DNA of 64,000 nucleotides from Desmodesmus armatus. Lineage: Eukaryota; Chlorophyta; Chlorophyceae; Sphaeropleales; Scenedesmaceae. A program made the position numbers and the translations under genes. Position 1 is the first letter of the stretch. Every line of letters starts with the position of its first letter. The notes under the pieces were generated by a model. The model searched no databases. It saw only the letters and a program-made list of their open reading frames with translations, and was not told where the DNA came from. This document shows, piece after piece, positions 11,401 to 22,488 of the stretch. Location: positions 1 to 64,000 of the forward strand of contig VIIQ02000571.1 in NCBI GenBank assembly GCA_007449985.2. Reading direction: 5' to 3'.

Positions 11401-14400
11401 CGGGAGGCCAGGCTGGCGAGTTGTGCTTATTGAAAAACAACAAGCAACATATTGGGGCTGCAGTGTGCAGCTGGCGTTAATCAGCACAGCAACAGCTACA
11501 GGATGTACCGATCACAGCACGTAGTGCACGGTGTATGCCGTGACTGGCGACACTGCGGAAACGTACATCACATCACAAATGTAGTTGTCTTGCAGAATCG
11601 CAGCAGTCCTTGTGTTGCACACGCTAAGTTGGCTACTGCTGTTGCAGGTTGATCACCTGGGGTATGGAGGGTGCTGCTGCTGCGAAGCAGCCAAGCCCGG
11701 TTTTCACCTATGTATACTAAAGTATAGACGTGAGCAAAGTGGCAGCTGCAGCCGAGCAGCGAGTAAAAATGAGTCTTAAAACGGAGTCAGTGGGGCACAG
11801 ATTACCACATGCCATGAAGCATCATGCTGCATGCTGTACACAAGGCTCCGGCTGTGTTGGGCCCTGCTTGGATCACAAGGCCATCTCTGCTGCCCCCTGG
11901 TAAACCCCCCAAAAATCTTTGTTGCCATGCCATGCCATGCCGTGGGAGGTGACACACAATTCTGGCAGACATGCACTTGACAGCACTCAGTGCCGGCAGC
12001 AGGCAGCTTGCCTTGTTATAACGCTGGCAGCATGCCTTGTTATAACGCTGGCAGCATGCCTTGCCTGAAGCCTGGGGCTTCGAAGCCCCAGCCCAGCCAA
12101 GACGAGTCCTGATCTCACTCACCATGCTGCCTGGGTGGTTGCGTGCTTGTATCCTGATGCGTGCAAAGTGCATCGTCCTCACCACATTTGGGCTATTGAA
12201 GCTTGAACTGCATGGTGGCATGCAAAACACAGTTTAACCAGAGCTTTGGCTTATCTTTAAGGTGCATGCAGTACACAGGCCCTGGAGCGTCCAGCAGCAG
12301 TCATGCATGCTGCACTGCCATACCCAGGGGCCCTGAACATTTCACAGGCGCTGCCTCTGACGGCCCTGAACACTTCACAAGTGCTGCCTCTGACAAGGGG
12401 CAGACTCATGATCAGAGCTGGAGATGCTTGGTAGCCGCACTGTGTAGCACTTTAGTAGTACCCGATGGCAAAGCACCCGATGGCACATCAACCACACGAT
12501 ATTGATTTCAGTACCAGGTTGGTCACCAACGCTGCATTTGCCACTAGAACAGCGGCCCCCATTTGCGGCTCACCTGAGGGTGAGCTCTCTGCTGATTCGC
12601 TCATCATCTGCTGAGCAGTGGCTGATCACCTTGACGGCAACAGGACGCCCCTGCCACAACCCTGCAACAAGCAACAACAGCAGCAGCAAAATGTCACTTC
12701 TGTCAAACTAAGGCAGTAAATGTGATCACCACCAGACGGCTACGCTCAGCGGTGCAGTGCACAGCCTGCTATGCCACAGTAGCCGGCCAAAGCACTGAAC
12801 GTTCTAGCTTACAAGATGCGCTGTGAGTCATGTCCTGCAAGTAAATCCTGAAAGTCCTGGGCAGCGCAAACCTGGCCTGTCTGTGGTGCGTGTCGCCCCA
12901 GTGCTCATCCTGCTTGTCAAGCTGAAAGACTTCACAAGAAGTTTGCTGGTGCCACACGATGCCAATGCCCACAGTTGCGTGTGTATTTGAGCTAGCACTT
13001 GGGAGGAGGTCACGAGAAAGCAGGCTGCTGCAGTTATTGACAGGATGATGCACACCTGAGTAGACCCTCCCGTATGAGCCAGCGCCTATCAAGGTGCTGA
13101 GGGCGATGTCATCATGAACCTGCAGTTGCCGGTGGCCGCTGGAACCTGCACTGCCACTGGACCTGGCAGCAGGGCAGCATATATGCATGCAGGCACACGG
13201 TATGTGCTCCCACATGCTCAGGGCATGAGTGAAGTGATCTAGCGAGTGATGGCATTGTCGCATTGAGAGAATCACAGCTGCCGTAATGTGATGTAACCCA
13301 GGCATAAAAGCATCGTGCAGGGCGGCTGGTTCGTTGCAACAAATTGGGTATGGGCAAGCAAGAGCACGCTTGCCCATTCATCACATGGTTCTATGCCACT
13401 CAGTTGAACAGCAACAGAAAAGGCATTTGGTTCAGCACCCACCTGGGTTGTGAGCTGGCTTGGCTGCCGACATAGGTCCCAGCATGACCGCCATGTGTGC
13501 CGGGGCTGGCCAGTAGACCTCTACCAGGATCTGCAAGCACAGAAGATGTTCACAGGACGTCTCAAGCTGTTCATGGTGTTGCAGCTCAGTGCGGTCCAGT
13601 GGGTAGCTGTCAATGGGTCTATCAATGACCTGCCAAGTGGCTGCACTTGCAGGTGTGTGCAAGCCTTGATGTAATTTGTGATGGCAACTAGTTGTGCATC
13701 GAAAAGAGCAGATGCCATCTGCTCTTTCCATGGCACTGCTCTTTCCATGGCACATACCTGTGGATGTAGGTGTAGAAGTCCCAAACAGCATGCCTACCAG
13801 ACCAGCAGGGTGCAGCTTGCTGGTTGGCCCTGAAACAGAGTCAGGGGCTTGGCCAATGCTGTGCTTTCTGCGCCTCCTTGCCATCAGCACACAGCATGCC
13901 GCAGAGCAGAGCAGCAGAGCACCGCCTGCAGCACAGCACACCGTCATGACAGTGACGACCACTCCTCCTGAAAACTTCTCAGGCTGATCATTTCGTAACA
14001 TGAGTGACACAGTTCAGCAGAGCAATACTGATGGGCAAGTGCCCTCAGACAGCACCATCTCGCACAATGGTGTAGCAGTGAAAGATGCTGCGCTGTGATG
14101 CCTAGACGCCGTTCAACTTGAACTCCAACGTAGTGCATCGCTGCCACAGGTGGCACATGGGCAGTACGGTATGACTCACCCACAGAGCCCAAGACTGCAG
14201 GCAGCACAACTGACAGGTCGTGACTGCGCCCAGGCCCACTTTCAGGGCTAGCAGCGACATAGCCAGCTGCTGTGTCAGGATCCATGTCGGCATACTTTGC
14301 CAGCAGACAGGGTGTCCCTGAACATGCTGCAGAAGGCTGCCGGCAGATGAATGCGCTGTTGACGAGGTGCACAGGCATACTGCCGCCCAGGCGCTGCTGC

Positions 14401-16815
14401 AAAACGTCCTGTTGTTGTCCTGTGGTGTTGCTGCCAGCAGCGATGCTAGAATTTGCAGATTGCATCCAGTGTAGATCCACCACCAACAGCACTTGCCGCC
14501 GACAGTACTCAAAGCGTGGCCACCTGCAGGCGACAAAGCAATGCCAGTGTCACGCCATTCAGCTGGCGACATGAGCTGGTACAAATGCATTGCAGTGGTT
14601 ACGATGATGCTGCAATGCCATGCTGCTGCTCCTGCTGCTGCCTGCATTGCTGCTTGAGCTGTTGTCTCAGATGCGGGGTGCTGTCTCGACTTACGTGGGG
14701 TGCATGAAGAAAGCGACGCGAGCAGGCTGGTCCAAGGTGGCAGCATACGCAGGACCCAAGCCAGTGCGATTGGCATACTCCAGAGGAATTGACGGAAGCT
14801 TGCTGTAGCTGCTGTTGGTGTCAGCGGTTGCTGATGGGGTCGCATTGACTGGGGCCGCACCAGCCTGCAGAGCAGCCCTGGTGTTGGGGTTGGTTGTGCA
14901 CCACGCCGACTGCTTGCCGATACGAAAGGATTGCGGGTAGCCCTCTGCAGCTGTCAGATTCAAGCCCTGGCGGACAAGCTCACCCAACTGAGCCTGATCG
15001 GGCAAACACAGATTGTCAGGCTGCACCACGATGGTATCATTCAGTACAAGCCGCGACCCCTCCTCAAACTGCATCAATAATAATGGCTTCATTGCACCGA
15101 TGCTGCAGTTTGCAAGTACCATGTGCTGCGCGCGGATTGTCACACCAGGTGCCACTCGAAAGCGATTGGCCAGTAGTGCGCAATCCGGGGACATGCGGGG
15201 GCCACGGGGGTCACTCTCCAGGGTTATGTTGCGGTTGATGATGGCTGGATGGCCAAACACTGGTGGGAAGGAGGCCAGGGATGCATTCAGCTTTATGTCG
15301 GCAAGCACCACGATCCTGCTGTACGAAGTTGTGTTGAGGCAGCCGTGCAAGGATGGCGCGTCCAAAGCTGGGCAGGGCGGGTTCTCATCAGGGTTGACAG
15401 CTCTGAATGCTGCTGCGTAACACGCATCTGCAGGAGCAGCGGGAGCAGATAAGGAAGCGGAACAGCATTACTTCTAATGAGGGGTATGGGTATCTGACCT
15501 TGGGTTGCGTCGAGTGTTTTCTCTACACAGCTAGCACACTGCTGTCATGACGCATGACGGTGCTGCTGGCGCCAACTTTTGTGTGGCAGCAGCAAGAGAG
15601 CAGGCCCTGAGTTCGCGCGGGGGCTTGTGCTCACCGGTACCATTGTCTGTGATGCAGGCAATGGAGATAGGCTCCGCACACAGCACTACCGACCGAACTG
15701 CCCTGATGTTGTACTCGGCAACGTCTGGCTCCTGTGGGCCTTGGCTGTTTTGCAAACGGTAGGGGAACGGCCTTTCAGTGCCTGAAGTGTTTCCCTCCAA
15801 CAGCGCTGCCTGCTGGCAAAGGCTGGAGTCTGTGTTGTTCGCCATAAGCAGCGGCAGGTACTGGGGCAGCAGCAACGGCGTGCTGGTGGAGTTGTCTCCC
15901 GCTGCAGCAGCAGCGCACCAGTTGCTGCCCGCGTCAGCAAGTGCCAAGACTGAGCCGGGCGCTGCTGCTGTTGACCGGTTGTTGGCTTTGGCCACTCGCA
16001 TCATGTACTCTTTCACCAGCTGGTGCGGATAACAAACACGCCCGTGCTGATCGATTGTGTTGCGCAGGACAAGGGTGGAGCCAGCTGCCTTGCTGATGAA
16101 GCCCACGGATGTCACAGTCCTGCAGTGGATCAGCACCAAGCTGTCGATCACCACTGTGTGGCCTCTTGTCAGCAGGAAACGTGCGTTGAGGTAGGCGCAG
16201 TCAAGCCAGAGTGGGCCCCTGTTGGCAGCAGCAGCAGATGCTGCAAGCGCCTCGGGTCCTGGCGGGAAACCAGCTGCTGTGGCTGCTGCAACTGACTCGG
16301 GGGACAGGGATGCGATGGTGAGGTTCCTGTCCAGCACAGTTGCAGGGAAGGCTGGACCTCCAGGGAAAGGGCAGGTCCCAAGATCGAGGGTGATCTGTGG
16401 GTGCAGGGCAGCAGGTAGCAAGTGCATGCTGACTCAACCCCATTGAGCAACTGTGACATCAGCGCGTAGCAATGCTTGCAGGATGCCTTGCTGGCAGGAA
16501 GCATGAATCGCGGCAACAGCACTTATTGACGCAGAACAGCAAGGAATGGTGCAGCAGGCTTGCCCCGTAAATGGTGTACACGGGTGCTGCTTCATCCTGC
16601 TGATGGCCACAGGCTGCTGTTGCAAAACATGTCCTGTCTGCACTCACGTTGTCAGTCAGAAGTATCCAGTCAACACTGGGTGACGTCATGCTTGCATGGA
16701 GCTCGTAGCCATTTTGCACAAGGACGGTCATGGGGAGTACTGCTGCTGGCAGCAGCATGATCATCAAGAAGCCCGCTGCAAGCACACCTGATCCTCTAGC
16801 AGCGTGTCCAGCCAT
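8440..16815 (-). CDS. Receptor-like protein kinase (TKL-type), C-lobe truncated at the tandem array
   Basis: Fourteen exons with consistent phase: 16648-16815, 15635-16394, 14695-15427, 14180-14523, 13758-13967, 13443-13530, 13056-13162, 12574-12661, 12123-12207, 10028-10155, 9687-9783, 9263-9506 (start could be 9486), 8849-8922, 8440-8548; at least 1078 residues. ATG at 16815 opens a signal peptide. The ectodomain (about 45-665) has two related halves (ILLTDN/LDRNLTI and VLADI/INRNITL) with many N-glycosylation sites and probable beta-helix character. A membrane span at about 670-695 is followed by RRRRKH. The kinase has a glycine loop GAGSYGRVYSG, lysine in PVAVKVIS, hinge EVWVVMPLMDCG, catalytic loop HGDLKCENVLL (HGD, not HRD), IADFGLSRA and the GTVTHMPVELL segment. 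After YSFGIM the donor at 8439 leads into the repeat array, and no exon for subdomains X-XI is found. It probably sensed a wall or extracellular ligand. It may be a pseudogene, or the last exons may lie left of the window. Confidence 0.85.
10155..12123 (-). other. Longest intron of the receptor kinase, with short repeats and a poly-C tract
   Basis: This ~2 kb intron separates exon 9 from exon 10. It holds a run of C at 10280-10296, a dense cluster of GTAGCT/TAGCTGG words on both strands at 10620-10910, and a perfect 24-bp tandem duplication (12011-12034 and 12035-12058). No further kinase exon is needed between the flanking exons, since both join in phase 0. Confidence 0.6.
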
Positions 16816-19104
16816 CCCTGTATACTGCTTTGATATAGAATTCTGCAGCAGCTTACATCGCCTTGCGCAAGTGGCTCTCGGAAATGGTTTGCCCTGTGAA
16901 TCAACCCGCCTGTCGACCGTGTTCAACTGAAAAGAAGCTACACAGAACCTAATTACATTCTTGATGTGTTGTTAAAAGCTCAATTGCAAGCTTCCGCTCT
17001 TCCACACTTCCAAATTGGCCACCGGTAACTGTCGCGTCATTGCACACTCAGGTGTAACAAGCGCTCTTTCGAACACACGCCCAAGGTCATCGTTGCAATC
17101 ATCGTAAGAGATTCAGCAACGAGTTACTCTGGATATGTGTTTGCGCTTGATGGCGACACACCTTGGTGCATTGGCGGGAAAACACGGTGTCCGCATACGG
17201 CGTGCATTGAGCGACAGGACACGAAACCCAAGCGCGTGCGAAGATCCTAAGCTCACCATTGTCAGTCACGCCGAATTGCCGTCAGCATGGCAGCCTGGGC
17301 ATTGCCGTGCATGGTCCCTCAGAGGGCGCATTCATACTGCACACTGCACTGCTTGCTGTGATTCCATGCCATTGGTGCAGGTTTCGGGTGTGCCAACCAG
17401 GACCGGTTTTTTTACAAGCTGGTTGTGCCAGTCTCAGCCGCATGTCGTGTCCTGTATGGCTAAAATGCATGTGCATGTTGCACCTTGCAGCTGTCTCCAA
17501 GGGCTGCGGCTGTGCCTTTTTGTGCGCAAGCTGTTCAGGGGCTGCGTCCGACCTCCTGCACCCCACCTCCTGATATGACAGCTGATAAGGCGCCATTGCT
17601 GTGTGTTGGAACAAAAATAGGGAAGGTCAACGGCTTTATATTGAACACACTCGAAAGGGGCCTCATGCCAGCAGCGCAGGACAGGCTGTTCAACACCAGT
17701 GCTGCTTGTTATGTGTCCCCCTTTTTGCCTGAGCATCCACCTCTGCTGCAGCTAGAGGCCTTTCCTTGCCAAGGAAGGCTGAACGGTTCAGCCATCACCT
17801 TACACCCTGCCAGCCACACCTCCAAACGTTGCCACTGTTGACAGCCCAACCCTGATGGCCACAAGCAGTTTCAGAGGGCACCCTTCCAAACAGACCGTCT
17901 GGCCCTGCAACAACTGTGCCGCCCTTAAGACCTGAGGAAGTAAACATGCTGAGTGCTGAGTTGGGCAGGAACCCAACTAGTTAGGCGCCCTTTCACACAG
18001 CGGCGGTGACAGCGTTGCTACGCTATCATTATTGCTTTCAGAGGGCGCCACCTTGTCCGTGTTAACACGTTTGCATGCTGTTGCACTCTCTGCAAGCCAA
18101 CCACACACACACAGACCGCCAGCCTCCAGGAACTGGTACTCTACTGACACACATGACACACCCTTGCAGGATGCCGCCTTCAGTACCATAGGCCTAGGCC
18201 TAGGCCTAGGGGAGCCATGATCAGGGTCATCATGACGGAGAGATGGCAAATACGTTGGGCCGGCAGACTGGGATACGCAGACGAACGTAATCCATACGTG
18301 GATATACGCTAATGTACGCAGGTGTACGTTTTCCTCGTATGTCTGCTTATTTGGTAGCTGATAACTGCTGTGGGGTGGGCACAAGCCTGGTAATCGATGA
18401 GACATGTTATATATGTGTTGGATATGTACTTTAAGGCTTCTGGGGCCCCTGCACATCCATCAGCAGCTCAGGGAGGCAGCTACTGTGCGTCATGGAGAGC
18501 ACAGCACATGTGCTGTACAGCAGCACAACACCAGCAGCACCAACACATATGCTAGCACCCTAGGTCACTGCATGCCTCTCAAAACATCCTTCCAAACAGA
18601 TGTGGTGTGTTTATGACACCGCCGGTCTTGTCGTGGGTTGTGTGAAGTGCCACCACATCAGCAGATCACCTGCAGGCATGAACCCCTGCACAGCCCAATC
18701 CATAACTGCAGATGACCTGCATGAGTACGCAATATGTGTATATATCATATACAAACATATATCACGCGCCTAGCGCCTATCTAGACGCCCCAGAAGCAAA
18801 ATATGGGGTTCTGGCATACGCGTATACCGTCCACCAAGGGAACGTAGGTTACGTATATGAAAGCAGGGCTCCCTTCCGTCCGCATACCCGTCGAAGTAAG
18901 GGGCAGGCAGCCCAGTTTCCGTCCCCTACATAACTTTGATGCCAGCATGCATCATCTAGATATCTGCTGTTGTCATGTGCTTAGTGCATAGCACAGCTGC
19001 CCGGTTGGTATATTTTCAATGTATCTGTATTTTCTTTTGTGCTGGACCTGTAAGGCCCCCCTCCCCTTGCCCCCTGCGACCACTCTCTCGTGTTGCTGCA
19101 CTCC
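16816..19104. other. Gene-free region upstream of the receptor kinase
   Basis: The ORFs here are short, overlapping and without family resemblance. Visible structure: a CCTAGG-based tandem repeat at 18190-18211, and clusters of TACG-containing words at about 18240-18345 and 18730-18860. The proximal few hundred bases should hold the kinase promoter, but no defined element could be assigned. Confidence 0.5.
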
Positions 19105-20098
19105 AATCCATCGTCAAACACTTGCTGGTCCTGTAAGGCAGGGGGGCTAACCGCCCCCCTTGCCCCCCGCTATTACTGCCTGTGTTGCTGCACAACATTC
19201 AGTCATGAACTTGCTGGACCTGTAAGGCAGGGGGGCTGTCTGCCCCCCTGGACCCCCGCCGGCATTGACTGCCGGCATTGCCTCTCTTGCAGCACAACAG
19301 CAGTACTGGTGGCGGGGGTCCAGGGGGGCAGACAGCCCCCCTGCCTAACAGGTCTAGCAAGTGTATGTGTGTGGTGCTGCTGCCTCTCTTGCAGCACAAC
19401 AGCAGTACTGGTGGCGGGGGTCCAGGGAAGCAGACAGCCCCCCTGCCTTACAGGTCTAGCAAGTGCATTTGTGTGGTGCTGCTGCCTCTCTTGCAGCTCA
19501 ACAGCAGTACTGGTGGCTCTCTGTATCTTTATCTTTATCTTTTTTTTGGTGGCGGGAGTCCAGGGGGGCAGACAGCCCCCCTGCCTTACAGGTCTAGCAA
19601 GTGTATGTGTGTGGTGCTGCTGCCTCTCTTGCAGCACAACAGCAGTACTGGTGGCGGGGGTCCAGGGGGGCAGACAGCCCCCCTGCCTTACAGGTCTAGC
19701 AACTGTACTTGTGTGGTGCTGCTGCCTCTCTTGCAGCACAACAGCAGTACTGGTGGCGGGGGTCCAGGGGGGCAGACAGCCCCCCTGCCTAACAGGTCTA
19801 GCAAGTGTATGTGTGTGGTGCTGCTGCCTCTCTTGCAGCACAACAGCAGTACTGGTGGCGGGGGTCCAGGGGGGCAGACAGCCCCCCTGCCTTACAGGTC
19901 TAGCAAGTGTATGTGTGTGGTGCTGCTGCCTCTCTTGCAGCACAACAGCAGTACTGGTGGCGGGGGTCCAGGGGGGCTGTCTGCCCCCCTGCCTTACAAG
20001 TCTAGCAAGTGTACTTGTGTGGTGCTGCTGCCTCTCTTGCAGCACAACATCAGTACTGGTGGCGGGGGTCCAGGGGGGCAGACAGCCCCCCTGCCGTG
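19105..20098. repeat. GC-rich minisatellite, ~101-bp unit, with inverted copies at its left end
   Basis: About eight direct copies start near 19281, 19383, 19484, 19623, 19724, 19826, 19927 and 20028. One copy carries a ~38-bp insertion with a TCTTTA repeat (about 19516-19550). Each unit contains a self-complementary core, GGGGGGC-AGACA-GCCCCCC. In the copy near 19972 the core reads GGGGGGC-TGTCT-GCCCCCC, that is, inverted. At 19120-19260 the same sequence lies in opposite orientation. Because the unit is close to 34 codons, it creates long open frames (up to 339 codons) on both strands; these are repeat artefacts. Confidence 0.9.
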
Positions 20099-21094
20099 CA
20101 GCTTCATGATTTATTCAACCGAAAGCAATGGCTTGCAGGTGATTTCAAGAAAACATCGAAAACGACCTTCGATCTGTCGACATACCCAGTAGATCACCAT
20201 CACCACGCGGCCTGCCCGCGGCCATGCTACAGTCTGCGCTAGACAAAGACCCTTGATACTTCTTTAATTTAGCTTCGAAGTGTATTTGCAGTGCCTTGCT
20301 TGCATTCATGTGCAATTCGACATCCACGGGAGGCTACGGCCTTTGCCATCCGGCCTGCTCCGACCGTGCTGCAGGCCGATATTGCGAACTAGCTTGACAG
20401 ACATCCATACAACCAGTCGAGTGCTCAAAGACCACAGCTGTCGCCACACTTTTTCAAATGAAACGGCATTACACATTTATTACACATTTATTACACATTT
20501 TATTACACATTTTATTACACATTTAATTACTCGTTTTATCACACTTTTGTTCGGGCCACAGGCTCTCCGAAGGATTCTCCTTCTCCGAGGATACGTATAT
20601 CTGGATACGTTTTTGCATACGTTGCGTATACGTTGCGTATACGTTTACGCGTATGTGCCATCTAGGGTCATGCGTTGTGATTTGGATCCGATCCGGCCAC
20701 AAACTGCGCAGTTGAACGTGCGATTGTTTGCAGACTGCAGTTTGGGTCATCTTCAGCAGTGTAGCGACGCTCGCAAGGCCCTTGAACGGTTCAAATTCCG
20801 GCAAACTCGGAACCAAGTGCGCCTCAATTCATCAGGCCGTCTTGCGTGAGGTTAAATAGATGCTAAGCTAGTTGAGCTTGGTGACAGAAGTGAGAGGCAG
20901 AAGAATACTCAAACCCCAAACAGAGCCATCACATGTGCAGCAGGTGCAGCAGCATCACCATCATGTTCAAAAGGGCTGCTGATAGTGTTCAACTCCGTAC
21001 ACTTCCCCAATAGATGTTGTAGTGACATGCCTTCTTACTAAGGCACTGGCATCAGTGCAGTTATTGCAGACACACTGACAGCAGCAGTAACAGC
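20099..21094. other. Intergenic region with short AT-rich tandem repeat and TACG cluster
   Basis: An 11-12 bp repeat based on TTACACATTTA occupies about 20465-20530. A run of TATACG/TACGTT words follows at 20590-20660, similar in word content to the clusters at 18.2-18.9 kb. No gene is recognised. The last ~200 bases should contain the promoter of the coiled-coil gene starting at 21095. Confidence 0.5.
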
Positions 21095-22454
21095 ATGCAG
21101 CAAGACGATGCCTGGCTTTCCTCCATCATGCCAGCTGGCTTGTCAGCAGCTCAGTCACATCACAGCTGTGGAACTTTGGAGCTACACAAGGTATTACATC
21201 ACCTGCAACCCCACTCTGCAGGACCCATCAAAGTCACTTACATAACTGACCATGGTTGACGTCCAAACTCTCGCTCAGTGTTTTTCAGCCACCACTGCAA
21301 GCTTGCATATAGCATCATGCTGCTGTTTTGCTTTTGTGCTTGCTTGCCGCATGCAGCGCCTGGTGCACCTTGCTACGCTGCGTGAGGCAGCTCTGAAGCG
21401 CCTTGGCCACCTGGACGGGGTCAAAGTGTCTCTCACGGAGCGCAAAGCAACACAGCAAGGCAGGCTGCTGGCAGCACTGGATGCAAGGCTGGCGACTGCA
21501 CATGCAGCAGTGGAACCCCACAGGTCAGCACAGTCCCTCCTGACATCATCCCAAGCATGTGCCATCCACAGTCTGGCTCTGTGTTTGAGCGACAGCTGTG
21601 CTGCCGTTGCAACCCCCTCTCCATGTTGAAGCAATCGTTTCCTGCAGTGTCATCCAGCTGTGCTGAATCAGCTTCCCTCTGCTGCGGCTATTCAGCAACC
21701 AAGTTCTGCATGCCTTAACTGCAGGTGTGCTGCATGGGACCTGGTGAAGGCCTTGGAGAAAGAGGCAGCTTTCTACAGCGATATCCTCAAGGGCCTGCAG
21801 CAGAGCCCACCTGCAGAGCAATGGGCGGCACTGACAGAGCGCTACCAGCACCTCCAGCAGCAGGTGCAGCAGCAGCAGGAGCAGGCGGTGAAGCCTCCAG
21901 ACCTGGAGCAGACACTCTCTGCCAGCCTGCAGCCCTGTCAGGTATGCTGCGCTGTGCTGTGGCTTGGCTTCTGCAGCCGGCAGCTGAACTACTGGAATGA
22001 CACCATGCATCTCTGTGTTTACCAACACACGTGTTTGCCTGCTGCCTTGCAATGGTCTACAGCAAGCCTTGAACAGGGGAAGTAGCTGCCTCTCATAAGC
22101 ATGCCGTCATCACCACAAAATAGCGCATGTGCGATTGAGCTGCTTGCCGCATGTTGTCGCCCTGCAGCCTGAACATGTGCAGCTCGTGGAGCAGCTGCGT
22201 TCCCAGGTTGACAGCTTGACGCAGCAGCTGCAGCAGCAGCAGGCGCATTTGGCTCAACAGCACCTGCAGGAAACCGAACAGCAGGAGGTGCACTGCGTCC
22301 AAGAGCTGGCAGCAATGCAGCAGCTGGCAGCACTGGTCCTGCAGCAGCTGCAAGTCTACCACAGCATGCAGTCGGGTGAGCGGCAGCAGCAACAACTGGG
22401 CTCAGATTGGGTTACACCTCCCCTACAGCCTGGCGGACATCACCACCATCTTCG

Positions 22455-22488
<34 letters not shown>

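Noticed and set aside
12769..13377. 202-codon minus ORF containing the kinase glycine loop read as one protein
   Set aside because: Only 13056-13162 is coding. The ORF runs through introns on both sides; the exon is bounded by good splice sites in matching phase.
19281..20060. CRISPR-like direct repeats
   Set aside because: The ~101-bp units are contiguous and near-identical with no unique spacers, and the context is a eukaryotic genome.
19090..20192. Three long overlapping ORFs (339, 304 and 280 codons) on both strands
   Set aside because: They are products of the ~101-bp minisatellite, whose period is near 34 codons. The repeat peptide is Cys/Gly/Pro-rich without any domain.
20786..20815. 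tRNA-like T-arm (GGTTCAAATTCC)
   Set aside because: No matching A-box, anticodon arm or acceptor stem upstream.
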